In this document: piece by piece, positions 52,370 to 61,020 of the stretch
How the letters are laid out: every line of letters begins with the position of its first letter
How positions within the stretch are numbered: position 1 is the stretch's first letter
From: Caldilinea sp. CFX5
Lineage (GTDB): Bacteria; Chloroflexota; Anaerolineae; Caldilineales; Caldilineaceae
Direction of reading: 5' to 3'
DNA length: 64,000 bases
Assembly (NCBI GenBank): GCA_021405325.1
Contig: QWII01000028.1
Location: forward strand, 31,294 to 95,293
Program-made: the position numbers and the translations under genes
Notes under the pieces: model-generated
Told to the model about the DNA's origin: nothing
Seen by the model: only the letters and a program-made list of their open reading frames with translations
The model's database searches: none

Positions 52370-52711
52370 ATGAGCGAAACCGAAGAAATCGAAGCGATGC
52401 TCGACTTGCACCGTGAAACCCTGAATGATATTGTCCGGCTGGCGACGCGTGCGCCGGGGATGGTGGATGAACTCATGCGGGTGTTGCAATTTAGTTCGAC
52501 CATGTTCGTCACCAACGCGCCGGGCTTGAAAGACGATTACCAGACGTTGGTGGCAGATGTGGTCAATTTGCTGGCGCGCATCAAAGCCGGTGAAGTCGAT
52601 CCCAAAGACTTTTTGACTGAAGAAGTTGACGACGATGATGTCGATGATGTCGATGATGATATTGATGACGGCCTTGATGATGACGAAGAGCAGGGCGACG
52701 CCAAACAATAA
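52370..52711 (+). CDS. Hypothetical protein with acidic tail
   Basis: I do not recognise this 113-residue protein. The first 80 residues are helical and amphipathic. The last about 30 are almost all Asp/Glu with few other residues (repeated D-D-V-D-D). Such acidic tails bind cations or mimic DNA, but no role can be assigned. It starts 12 bp after the DUF2283 gene and could be a third member of that unit. Confidence 0.75.
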   Translation: MSETEEIEAMLDLHRETLNDIVRLATRAPGMVDELMRVLQFSSTMFVTNAPGLKDDYQTLVADVVNLLARIKAGEVDPKDFLTEEVDDDDVDDVDDDIDDGLDDDEEQGDAKQ

Positions 52712-52755
52712 ATTCACCCATGCTGTATAACCCCGTGGCAGCAATTCTATCACTC

Positions 52756-52831
52756 AACACTACAGCGGATGAAGGCGGGAACGGATGTTTTGTCCATAGC
52801 ATCCGTTCCCGCCTTCATCCGCTGTAGTGTT
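52756..52831. repeat. Perfect 32-bp inverted repeat
   Basis: Arms 52756-52787 and 52800-52831 pair perfectly around a 12-nt loop. The right arm is followed by a short T run (52830-52833), so it could terminate the preceding small-gene unit. Confidence 0.88.
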
Positions 52832-52863
52832 TTAGCTTGACACCACAGCAATACAGATTTGAC

Positions 52864-52914
52864 ACGAAAACGTTTTCGTAGTACGCTTGCATACGTATTC
52901 CGAAAACGTTTTCG
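52864..52914. promoter_or_regulatory. Two LacI-type operators upstream of a LacI gene
   Basis: The perfect palindrome ACGAAAACGTTTTCGT (52864-52879) and a second CGAAAACGTTTTCG (52901-52914) have centres 36 bp apart. Both match the LacI/GalR-type operator with a central CG. Between them is the related dyad TTGCATACGTATTC (52887-52900). The regulator at 52988 probably binds here and controls itself and the operon behind it. Confidence 0.75.
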
Positions 52915-52987
52915 TTTCTTCGCAAGCAACTATTTATCCAGCATTTAATATAATTGAATCAGCCAAATTGAATCAACAAAATTGAAA

Positions 52988-54004
52988 ATGTCTGTCACAA
53001 TTGAAGAACTGGCGCGACAACTCAATCTATCGGTTTCGACGGTATCGAAGGCGCTCAATGGCTATAGCGATATTTCGGCGGCCACGCGCCAGCGGGTTCT
53101 CGACACGGCCCAAGCGCAGGGCTATCACCCGAACACCGCCGCCCGCAACTTGCGTCGCCAACGCACGGAAAAGATCGGGGTGGTGGTCAACTACCCGATC
53201 AATATTGTCGATGACTATCTGGCGGAGCTGATTCCCGGTGCAGCCGCGGCGGCGGAACAGGCCGACTATAATCTGATTCTCTATACCAGCGTGGCGCACC
53301 ACCCCGAACGCATTACCAAAATTTGCCGGGCGCGCGAGGTCGATGGGCTGCTCTTGCTCTGGCCGCCCCAGTTGGAACGCACCGTTGGCTTGATGGAAGA
53401 GGAGCAGATGCCCTACATTGTGCTGCCACGGCGGGTGCCGTTGCCGGGGGTTTCCTACATTGCGGCGGATCATCTGTCGAGCGGGCGGCAGTTAACCCAG
53501 CATCTTCTCGACTTAGGGCATACACGCATTGGTTTTACGACCTACCCCGAAGTTTATGAAACCAACACCGATCGCTTTGCCGGCTACCGCGCCGCCTTAG
53601 CCGAAGCGGGCATCCCCTTTGATGAAACGCTGGTGGTAGAGACACGGGCGCAAGATCCTGGCAACGGCGTCACCATCTTGCAGACGCTGCTGGCTGTGCC
53701 GGAGCCGCCTACGGCCATTCTCTGTTTTAATGACCCGATGGCCATGCGCCTTCTGGCCGCTGCTCAGGAACGCGGGATTCGTGTGCCCGAGGAGCTTTCT
53801 GTTACCGGTCATGACGGCATCCTCACCTCGGCCATGACGCGGCCGGCGCTGACCACCGCACGCCAACCCATCCCGGAGATTGGGCGGTTAGCCGTGCAGA
53901 CGTTGCTAGCCCATATTGCCGACAGTGATCTGCCGCCGTCGCAGCATCTCTTGCCGATTCAGTTGGTGGTGCGCGGCTCGACAGCCGTGAGGAAGAAAGA
54001 ATGA
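52988..54004 (+). CDS. LacI-family regulator of the second sugar importer operon
   Basis: This 338-residue regulator has a LacI helix-turn-helix (TIEELARQLNLSVSTVSKALNG at residues 4-25), the hinge HPNTAARNLRRQRTEK and a sugar-binding core (IGVVVNYP, GLLLLWPP, YIAADHLSSGRQL, AILCFNDPMAM, SVTGHDGI). The ATG at 52988 lies 74 bp after the second operator. Its stop overlaps the next ATG by ATGA, so it is translationally coupled to the SnoaL gene, the binding protein and permeases. It should sense the imported compound. Confidence 0.92.
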   Translation: MSVTIEELARQLNLSVSTVSKALNGYSDISAATRQRVLDTAQAQGYHPNTAARNLRRQRTEKIGVVVNYPINIVDDYLAELIPGAAAAAEQADYNLILYTSVAHHPERITKICRAREVDGLLLLWPPQLERTVGLMEEEQMPYIVLPRRVPLPGVSYIAADHLSSGRQLTQHLLDLGHTRIGFTTYPEVYETNTDRFAGYRAALAEAGIPFDETLVVETRAQDPGNGVTILQTLLAVPEPPTAILCFNDPMAMRLLAAAQERGIRVPEELSVTGHDGILTSAMTRPALTTARQPIPEIGRLAVQTLLAHIADSDLPPSQHLLPIQLVVRGSTAVRKKE

Positions 54005-55035
54005 CAACAGCGCGTACACAAGCTAACAAAGAGCTAGTCTGGGATTTTTGGCAACAGCTTGCAACCGCCAACAGCGGGACAGTCGGCGATGTCGTCACGC
54101 GCTATCATGCACCGCAGATCGACTGGATCGGTTGCCATCCCTTCAACGCGCTTACCACTGTGGACGCTCTGGTGGCGCGTTACTATCAGCCGCTGCTCCA
54201 TGCTTTCCCAGAGTTGAAACGGGAATGTTACATCTTCTTCGGCGGCAATTTTCAGAGCGCGCGACCAGAGGACAATGCGAACTGCTTTGGCGAATGGGTC
54301 TGTGCCTCGGGCGATTTTGTCGGCGCCTTTGCCCATGATTGGCTCGGTATTCCGGCTACCGGCACGGAAATGCGCATTCGTTTTGGCGAGTTCTGCCGGG
54401 TGGAGCAGGGCAAAATTGTGGGCGGACGGCTGATTCTGGATCTGGTCGATGTGATGCGGCTGGCTGGTTATCGCGTCCTGCCGCCGGCCACCGGCCATGA
54501 AATTGCCATTCCCGGCCCACAGAGCGGCGATGGCGTGCTGCTAACGCCCCAAGACGACAACGAGTCAAGCCAGAGTTTGGCCCTGGTGGAAGCCATGCTG
54601 TTTAAGGGCTTGGCCGCTTATAATCAGAAAACGCTCACCAGCATGGGCAATGCCCGCTTCTGGACGGACGACATGCGCTGGTACGGCCCCGGCGGCATTG
54701 GCACAACCTATGGCATCGGCGGTTTTGAACAGCAACACCAAAAGCCCTTTCTTCATGCCTTCCCCGACCGCAAAGGGGGTCATCATGATGCCCGTATTGC
54801 CGAAGGGATCTATGTCGCCTCCACCGGTTGGCCCAGCTTGCTGGCGACCCATGCCGGTGAATACTTAGGCGCACCGGCCACCCAGGTAAAAATTCGGATG
54901 CGTGTCATGGATTGGTGGCGACGGGAGGGCGATCTTCTGCCGGAGAATTGGGTCTTTATCGACATGCCTGATCTCTTCTTGCAGTTTGGCATCGACCTCT
55001 TCGCCCGGTTACAGGAACAGATCCAACTGCGTTAA
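54001..55035 (+). CDS. Tandem SnoaL/NTF2-like protein 1
   Basis: This 344-residue protein has two cone-shaped NTF2-like domains (about residues 5-160 and 195-340) of the SnoaL/ester-cyclase type. The typical segments are HDWLGIPATGTEMRIRFGEF in the first and YLGAPATQVKIRMRVMDWWRREG in the second. SnoaL enzymes catalyse aldol ring closures or isomerisations, but many relatives are uncharacterised. It is coupled to the LacI gene by ATGA and followed by a hairpin and the binding-protein gene. It aligns throughout with the protein at 62581, which carries an insertion. In this operon context it probably converts the imported sugar-like compound. Confidence 0.87.
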   Translation: MTTARTQANKELVWDFWQQLATANSGTVGDVVTRYHAPQIDWIGCHPFNALTTVDALVARYYQPLLHAFPELKRECYIFFGGNFQSARPEDNANCFGEWVCASGDFVGAFAHDWLGIPATGTEMRIRFGEFCRVEQGKIVGGRLILDLVDVMRLAGYRVLPPATGHEIAIPGPQSGDGVLLTPQDDNESSQSLALVEAMLFKGLAAYNQKTLTSMGNARFWTDDMRWYGPGGIGTTYGIGGFEQQHQKPFLHAFPDRKGGHHDARIAEGIYVASTGWPSLLATHAGEYLGAPATQVKIRMRVMDWWRREGDLLPENWVFIDMPDLFLQFGIDLFARLQEQIQLR

Positions 55036-55055
55036 CCCCGCACTGCCTTGTGTTT

Positions 55056-55075
55056 AAGCCTTGCGCCCAAGGCTT
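55056..55075 (+). other. Small stem-loop before the binding-protein gene
   Basis: Arms AAGCCTTG (55056-55063) and CAAGGCTT (55068-55075) pair around CGCC, 26-31 bp before the binding-protein start. It may attenuate read-through or fix a processed 5' end. Confidence 0.5.
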
Positions 55076-55105
55076 TCTCATCTATTGCAAAGGAGAATCG
55101 ATGGT

Positions 55106-56491
55106 ATGAAACGCAAACAGGCTGTAAATTTTCTGGCATTGGCTCTAATCGCGACCATGATCCTGGCGGCTTGTGCGCCTGTTGCACCGGCGGATGACAA
55201 TGCCGCTGCGCCGGCAGCAACCGAAGCGCCCGCCGAAGAGGCGACTGCCGCCCCGGCCGAGGAAGTCGCCGCCGGCGGCTGCAATGTGGCGGCTCCGGCG
55301 GAAGCGGTCGAGATCAACATGATGGGCTGGTCGTTCCCCATCACCGATTTCTACGCTGCCGAGTTGGAGAAGTGTAACGAAGTCGAAAATATCACCGTCA
55401 ATACCAACTTGCTCGCCTCTGCCGATGCACAGGAACAGGTGCGGCTGGCCTTGTCCGCCGGCGGCGACTCGCCCTTTGACATTGTGCATGGGGCCAATGC
55501 CCAGGTGGCTGAATGGGCCGCACCCGGCTGGCTGCTGCCGCTGAATGACCTGGTCGAGAAGTATCGCGAACAGTATAACCTGGATGATATTCCCCAGGCG
55601 GCCTGGGAGGGCGTGACCTACGAGGGTCAGATCTATGGCATTCCGATTGTCGCCAACACGCTCCACCTGATCTACCGTCAGGATGTGTTGGATGAATTGG
55701 GCGTGGCCGTGCCGGACACCTACGATCAGGTGATTGAGATGTGCAACGCCATCGGCCTGGACAACCCCGATTTCGACATGCCCTTTACCATCAACCTCTC
55801 TGCCGGTTGGGCCTGGGAAATTGAGTTCTTCCAGATGCAACGCGCCTTTGGCGGTAATTTCCTGGATGCCGACAACAACGCCACCTTTAACGACGAAACG
55901 GGCGTCAATGCCCTCAACAAACTGGTTGAAGTCGCCAACGCCTGTATGGGGCCGGATGGCTACGCCTTCAGCCTCAACGACCAGGAAGTAGCGGTCCAGT
56001 TGGGTACGCTGCCGGCGACCAACATGTGGGCCAGCCGCGCCGCCAATATGCAAGACCCGGAACGCACCGAGCTTGGCGATGTGATCGCCTTTGCGCCGGC
56101 CCCGCGCGCCACCGCTGATGGCCCCCGTGCCGGTTCCGCCTGGAACGATTTCTACATGATCCCCGCCAACACGACCAACGACCCGGAACTGATCTTCCAA
56201 CTCATCATGGAAGCGGCGGATGAAGAGAGCCAGCAGCGCGCTGCCGCGGTCGGCATGGCGGCCCGCACCTCCGCGGCCCAGTTTGGCGGCCCCTACCAGC
56301 CCGCCGCTATCCAGACCATTGCCGAAGGCATTGGCATCTATGACAAAAACCCGGCAGTCGGGATTGTCCGCGCCAAGCTGGGCGAATTCCTGCCGCTGGT
56401 CGGCTCCGGTGAAATGACCGCACAGGAAGCGCTAGACGCTGCCGCCGCCGCTTACACCGAAGAAGCCACGGCTCAGGGCTATATCAAGTAG
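55106..56491 (+). CDS. Extracellular solute-binding lipoprotein of the second ABC importer
   Basis: This 461-residue family-1 solute-binding protein has a signal peptide with lipobox LAAC (Cys23) and an Ala/Glu-rich linker (residues 30-60). The mature domain includes GQIYGIPIVANTLHLIYRQDVLDELG. Unlike the first importer's protein, the signal has no twin Arg, so the Sec route is likely. ATG 55106 is in frame with the family start; AAAGGAG stands 11 nt before it. It is followed by two permeases. The ligand should be a sugar or sugar acid, not readable here. Confidence 0.92.
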   Translation: MKRKQAVNFLALALIATMILAACAPVAPADDNAAAPAATEAPAEEATAAPAEEVAAGGCNVAAPAEAVEINMMGWSFPITDFYAAELEKCNEVENITVNTNLLASADAQEQVRLALSAGGDSPFDIVHGANAQVAEWAAPGWLLPLNDLVEKYREQYNLDDIPQAAWEGVTYEGQIYGIPIVANTLHLIYRQDVLDELGVAVPDTYDQVIEMCNAIGLDNPDFDMPFTINLSAGWAWEIEFFQMQRAFGGNFLDADNNATFNDETGVNALNKLVEVANACMGPDGYAFSLNDQEVAVQLGTLPATNMWASRAANMQDPERTELGDVIAFAPAPRATADGPRAGSAWNDFYMIPANTTNDPELIFQLIMEAADEESQQRAAAVGMAARTSAAQFGGPYQPAAIQTIAEGIGIYDKNPAVGIVRAKLGEFLPLVGSGEMTAQEALDAAAAAYTEEATAQGYIK

Positions 56492-56532
56492 CAGCAGCGT
56501 GCGGTTAGGGTTACTTGTTCGTTTGAGATAAA

Positions 56533-56585
56533 GAGATTGAGAGATAAAGAGATTCAGGCGATCAATCTCTCAATCTCTCAATCTC
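56533..56585. repeat. Hairpin after the second binding-protein gene
   Basis: Arms 56533-56554 and 56564-56585 pair over 22 bp with two mismatches around a 9-nt loop. Repeated GAGATTGAGA units make the arms. It stands between the binding-protein and permease genes, the same position as the hairpin in the first importer operon. Confidence 0.7.
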
Positions 56586-56621
56586 CTACCCAACGACCCG
56601 CCATTTAAGGAGGGATGCGCC

Positions 56622-57485
56622 ATGAAGCGCAACACATTTTTCGGTTTCGCCGCCCCCAGTATCATCTTGATGCTGCTGCTTATGTTCATCCCCTTGCTCA
56701 TGGCGATCTGGTTGGGGTTGCATTTTATGAACTTCAACAATATCAACAACCCCCAGTTTGTTGGCCTACGCAATTATATCGACGTGTTGACCGATGCGCG
56801 TTTCTGGCAATCGCTGCGCTTTACCCTGCTCTACATGGTGCTGGCGATTCCGGCGCAGATGTTGATCGGCTTTACCATGGCGCTGCTGCTCGATCAAGTC
56901 TCCTCCGTTACCCGCGGCCTCTATCTGTCGATTTTTCTGCTGCCCTTTATCATCGTCCCTGTGGTGGGGACCATCATGTTCAAACAGCTTTTTGAAGCCT
57001 CTGGCCCACTGACCTGGCTCTACCAGACGGTTTTCGACACCAGGTTCCGCTACAACGAAGTGACCGTCAAAGCACTGATTATCATCCACGGCATCTGGTA
57101 TGTGACCCCCTTTGCGCTTGTCACCTATTTTGCCGGCTTGCAGACGCTCTCGCAAGATCTGCTGGAAGCGGCGGCGATTGACGGGGCGAGTCGCTGGCAG
57201 AAGATTCGCGCCATTATCCTGCCCCATGTGCAATCACTCACCATCTTTATTCTCTTGTTTTCGTTGATGGATTCCTACCGTCTCTTTGATAGCGTCTTTG
57301 TCCTTTCGGAACTGAACCCGATCTACAAGGCGGATACGGTGATGACTTACACCTACCAGACCGCAGTTACGGTGCAAAGTCTGGGCAAGGCCAATGCCAT
57401 GGCGGTGTTGACTGTCATCGGCATTTTGATCGTCTTGATTCCCAATCTGATCCAGTCCTATCGGGAGCAAATGGCGGAGCGCTAA
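56622..57485 (+). CDS. Sugar ABC transporter permease, MalF type
   Basis: This 287-residue membrane protein has six helices. It opens with FFGFAAPSIILMLLLMFIPLLM, has FVGLRNYIDVL near residue 47, and the ATPase-docking EAA loop LLEAAAIDGASRWQKIRAIILPH near residue 180. AAGGAGG precedes the ATG by 8-9 nt. Its stop is 1 bp before the next permease. No ATPase gene lies in the operon, so a shared MsmK-like subunit from elsewhere is needed. Confidence 0.92.
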   Translation: MKRNTFFGFAAPSIILMLLLMFIPLLMAIWLGLHFMNFNNINNPQFVGLRNYIDVLTDARFWQSLRFTLLYMVLAIPAQMLIGFTMALLLDQVSSVTRGLYLSIFLLPFIIVPVVGTIMFKQLFEASGPLTWLYQTVFDTRFRYNEVTVKALIIIHGIWYVTPFALVTYFAGLQTLSQDLLEAAAIDGASRWQKIRAIILPHVQSLTIFILLFSLMDSYRLFDSVFVLSELNPIYKADTVMTYTYQTAVTVQSLGKANAMAVLTVIGILIVLIPNLIQSYREQMAER

Positions 57486-57486
57486 C

Positions 57487-58491
57487 ATGGACAAAGTCAA
57501 AAGCCCGTTGGGCCGTCTCATGATCCACGGTGTGTTGATCCTTTTTGCTATCTACAGCATCTTTCCCTTTTATTGGACGGCGCTGCAATCGTTCAAGAGC
57601 TTGCGCGACGCCAACGCCCGCACGCCCAAATTCTTTTTTACGCCGACTTGGGAGAATTATCAAGAGCTTTGGCTGCGCTCTGTGCCGGAAAATGGCGCAA
57701 CGATTGCCTATTTGATTGGCATCGCCGTCGTGTTGCTGGTCGGCTTGCTGCTCTTTGCCGAGTATATTCCGGTGCGCAACGGGGTGATTTACGCCGTGGT
57801 GGCGCTGGGGTTTGCTGTGCTGCTTTGGGGAATTCCGCAGGTGGTCGATACGGCAAAGTTTTACGATTATTTTATCAACACCATCATCGTCACGGTCGGC
57901 ACGATTGTCATCTCGATCAGCATCGGCTGTTTGGCCGGCTATGGGCTGGCGCGGTATACCGGTCTGCTTGGTGTGGTCGTGCTGATTGCGGCGTTGGCCT
58001 TTCGGGCGCTGCCCCGCCTGGCCTTTGTGCTGCCCTATTACTGGATCGGCAGTGCGACCAATCTGCTCGATACGCACCTGCTGGTCATTCTGACGTTGGT
58101 GGCGGTCAACCAACCTTTTACGATCTGGATGTTGCGCAGCTTTTTTATGGAGATTCCCAAGGATCTCGAAGAAGCGGCGACGGTCGATGGGGCCACACGC
58201 TTTACCGCCTTTCGCAAAGTGATTGTGCCGATTATGTGGCCGGGCATCATTTCGACAGCGCTCTTTTCGCTGCTATTGGCGTATAATGAGTTCCTGTTGG
58301 TGCGGCTCCTAACCCAGACCAACTGGACGCTGCCGGTGGCGATTTCGCGCTACACCGGCGGGGAAGATCCGCGCCATTTGACATTAGCCGCCGCCTCCGC
58401 CGTCTCCGCCACCATCCCGATTATTCTGGTGATTCTCTTCTTCCAGAAGCATCTGGTCAAGGGGCTGGCTGCTGGGGCAGTCAAGGGATAA
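57487..58491 (+). CDS. Sugar ABC transporter permease, MalG type, with extra membrane segment
   Basis: This 334-residue permease is about 50 residues longer than usual. Between the family parts PTWENYQELW and FYDYFINTIIV (residues about 60-125) it carries two added hydrophobic stretches (LIGIAVVLLVGLLLF and VIYAVVALGFAVLLWG). Otherwise it has the MalG layout with EAA loop LEEAATVDGATRFTAFRKVIVPI near residue 220 and the C-terminal KG. GGAG in the end of the upstream gene serves as ribosome site. Confidence 0.9.
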   Translation: MDKVKSPLGRLMIHGVLILFAIYSIFPFYWTALQSFKSLRDANARTPKFFFTPTWENYQELWLRSVPENGATIAYLIGIAVVLLVGLLLFAEYIPVRNGVIYAVVALGFAVLLWGIPQVVDTAKFYDYFINTIIVTVGTIVISISIGCLAGYGLARYTGLLGVVVLIAALAFRALPRLAFVLPYYWIGSATNLLDTHLLVILTLVAVNQPFTIWMLRSFFMEIPKDLEEAATVDGATRFTAFRKVIVPIMWPGIISTALFSLLLAYNEFLLVRLLTQTNWTLPVAISRYTGGEDPRHLTLAAASAVSATIPIILVILFFQKHLVKGLAAGAVKG

Positions 58492-58505
58492 GGATTCAAT
58501 TCACG

Positions 58506-59480
58506 ATGAGCATGCAAAATTTTTCACCGGAATTTGCCACACCGGAACAGTACATCATCGACATTACCTACAAAATTTGGGAAGAGCGGGGCATTGGCCG
58601 CATCAACGACTGGTACGCCGCTGATTGCCCGGTGCGCATGCCCCATGGCGTCAGCAATACCGTCGAAGCCGTGGTCAGCGCCACCCTGTCGGCCCTGCAC
58701 GAGTTCCCTGACCGCCAACTGCTGGCCGAAGATGTGATCATCGGTGACAAGGCAAGTGGGTTCTACTCGTCACACCGCGTGCGCTCCACGGCCACTCACC
58801 TGGGTGACGGCGCGTTTGGCGCAGCAACCCAGCGCCCGCTGACCATCCTGACCATTGCCGATTGTCTTTGTCGCAACAATCAGGTGGTGGAAGAGTGGCT
58901 GGTGCGTGATCAAGCTGCGATGGCGCAACGATTGGGCCATGATCCGGTGGCCTATGGCCGGGCAATGGGGACGCGCAACTCGCAAGCTTACACCAGCGGC
59001 AACGAAGCCATGCGTCACCGCTGGTCTGACCCCAACGGGTTGACCATTGCCGGCGATCCGACCATTGCCCACCGCATCATCGACACGTATGATGCCATCT
59101 GGAACGGCAAAAAGCTCCAGGTGATGAGTGAACGCTACGACCGCGCCCTGCGCTTTGAGGGGTTGACCGGGCAGGTGTGCTATGGTCGCGAACGGACGGG
59201 TAATCTGCTAATGAGCTTACTGGCCGCCATCCCCGACGGGCGTTTTGAGGCACACCATGCCATTGTCCGGCAACAGGCGGAGCGCGCGGTGCGAGTGGCC
59301 TTGCGCTGGTCATATTGCGGCAGCCACAGTGGACTAGGCCGCTACGGCAGCCCGACCGGCGTCCCACTGGCGCTGCTGGGGGTCACGCACTTTGAGTTGC
59401 GCGACGGGTTGGTTGTCAACGAATGGTTGGTCGTGGATGAGTTGGCGATCTATGCGCAGATGGCGGCATATCAAGCATAA
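58506..59480 (+). CDS. Tandem SnoaL/NTF2-like protein 2
   Basis: This 324-residue protein has two NTF2-like domains (about 10-150 and 175-320). The first has YKIWEERGIGRINDWYAADCPVRMPHG, the second YDAIWNGKKLQVMSERYD and SGLGRYGSPTGVPLALLGVTHFELRDG. It is more distant from the proteins at 54001 and 62581. It starts 14 bp after the permease stop, in the same operon. The double-domain form suggests that a pseudo-dimer makes one or two active sites. Confidence 0.85.
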   Translation: MSMQNFSPEFATPEQYIIDITYKIWEERGIGRINDWYAADCPVRMPHGVSNTVEAVVSATLSALHEFPDRQLLAEDVIIGDKASGFYSSHRVRSTATHLGDGAFGAATQRPLTILTIADCLCRNNQVVEEWLVRDQAAMAQRLGHDPVAYGRAMGTRNSQAYTSGNEAMRHRWSDPNGLTIAGDPTIAHRIIDTYDAIWNGKKLQVMSERYDRALRFEGLTGQVCYGRERTGNLLMSLLAAIPDGRFEAHHAIVRQQAERAVRVALRWSYCGSHSGLGRYGSPTGVPLALLGVTHFELRDGLVVNEWLVVDELAIYAQMAAYQA

Positions 59481-59500
59481 CACAAGGAAATTGAGAGAAG

Positions 59501-59986
59501 ATGAGTGCAGAAGAAAATAAGCAATTAGTCGAAGCAATGTACGAAGGTCTCAACCAAAATGTTCTCGGCGTGATGGAGCGCTATTGGAGCCGGGACATGG
59601 TCTGGATCGGCCCAGCCGGCGTCGGCACCATGAATGGGTTGGACGAGTTTGAATATATCTACCGCCAACCTTTTCTGCGCGCCTTCCCGGACAAGGTGGG
59701 CAAGGATATTGTGCGCATTGCCGAGGGTGATTGGGTGGCGGCCTTTGGTTTTCAGACCACGACCCATGCTGAAGATTGGCTGGGCATCCCCGGTCGCGGG
59801 CAGAAGATCAAGATGCGCTACATGGATTTCTGGCGCGTCGAAGAGCGCGAGGGAGAACGCAAACTGGTGGAAAACCACGTCCTGATCGACGTTCTGGGTG
59901 TGCTGGAACAAGCGGGGTACGACGTGAACAAGGTGCTAAAGTTCATCGGCTCCAAACCGCCGGAGTTTTTTGACGAAGTGGCGTAA
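59501..59986 (+). CDS. Single-domain SnoaL/NTF2-like protein
   Basis: This 161-residue protein is one SnoaL/ester-cyclase domain with AEDWLGIPGRGQKIKMRYMDFWRVEE, very like the second halves of the double proteins. It starts 20 bp after the previous gene, in the same operon, and ends next to the convergent DUF4058 gene. It may form a homodimer or combine with the tandem proteins. Confidence 0.87.
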   Translation: MSAEENKQLVEAMYEGLNQNVLGVMERYWSRDMVWIGPAGVGTMNGLDEFEYIYRQPFLRAFPDKVGKDIVRIAEGDWVAAFGFQTTTHAEDWLGIPGRGQKIKMRYMDFWRVEEREGERKLVENHVLIDVLGVLEQAGYDVNKVLKFIGSKPPEFFDEVA

Positions 59987-59989
59987 TGC

Positions 59990-60793
59990 CTATGCCATCG
60001 CCAAGTGCGCCTGTAACCACTGTTCCATGGCCGGGCGCAGCGCTGGCGGCGGCACCGGGTCGCGATAGTCGATGCGCCGAGCATAGGCCGCCCGTTCATA
60101 GACTGTGCGCACAACCGCATTGAGGTCAAGCAACACATCCGGATCGGGCGGTTCCAACGGAATCGGCAGAAGGGGCAGTGGTTGATCCAACGTCACCGGC
60201 CAAATGTCCGACCAGACGCCGGGGTTGATCTCATAGCCGCGATTGACCAGGAGGATGTAGTCCGCTTCATCGATTGGTTCACCAGCAATTTCGCTGCCCA
60301 CCCGTTGCCCCCCGCGCAGCAGATCGATTTCGACCAGATGCACATTGGAAGCCAGCAGCTTTGACCGTTTGTTCCGGTATTCCGCCAAGCCCGGGTTGCG
60401 CTTGTTATAGGGCGACAGGAGTTCAATGGAGGTAATCAGTTCATCGGTTTCGGTAATGTAAATATGGACGGCGCGCAAGGTCACCGGCGTCACCTTGACC
60501 ATCCGCCGCACGGGTGCGACCACTTCGGTTGGCTCGGCCACAGCCACGGCGGTGGCTGTTCCCCCGGTCATGGCAAAGGGTTGTGCAACGATAGCCACAT
60601 CAGGAATGATCGGCTTGGCTTTGCCAACATGGACTTCCTCGAAGAGGGTCTGGACATCAACATCGGCGTAATACTTTGGTTCTAAGCTCATATTCAAACG
60701 AGCGCGAATTTCTTCAGCCAAGCCATGATGAAAGCCGCGCCAGATGGTCGGATCTTCCAGATAAGGGTCCATGCCGGGAAAACGGTATGCCAT
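59990..60793 (-). CDS. DUF4058 domain protein
   Basis: This 267-residue protein matches DUF4058: FPGMDPYLEDPTIWRGFHHGLAEEIRARLN at the start, then TDELITSIELLSPYNKRNPGLAEYRNKRSKLL and VHLVEIDLLRGGQRV. The E-x-L-S...K...Y..K pattern and VEIDLLR suggest a PD-(D/E)XK-like core, but its role is unknown. GGAGGAATT before ATG 60793 fixes the start. It lies opposite to the importer operon, ending 3 bp from it. Confidence 0.88.
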   Translation of the reverse strand: MAYRFPGMDPYLEDPTIWRGFHHGLAEEIRARLNMSLEPKYYADVDVQTLFEEVHVGKAKPIIPDVAIVAQPFAMTGGTATAVAVAEPTEVVAPVRRMVKVTPVTLRAVHIYITETDELITSIELLSPYNKRNPGLAEYRNKRSKLLASNVHLVEIDLLRGGQRVGSEIAGEPIDEADYILLVNRGYEINPGVWSDIWPVTLDQPLPLLPIPLEPPDPDVLLDLNAVVRTVYERAAYARRIDYRDPVPPPALRPAMEQWLQAHLAMA

Positions 60794-61020
60794 AATTCCT
60801 CCATCCAATGGTGCTACCGAAATCGAAGAACGCCTTTATTATAGCACAATCATGCTCATCGTCAGGAAAACGGAAAGGGGTCGGGGCAGGCGTAATCCTC
60901 ATTTTCCTATTTTTCCGTCTCGCGATATGATGGCGTGAGCGAACCACCGCTGCCCACACGACCAAAAGAGCCGTTAGGGTAGCAGTGGACAACCCATCCC
61001 ATAAACGCAAGGAGCAAATC

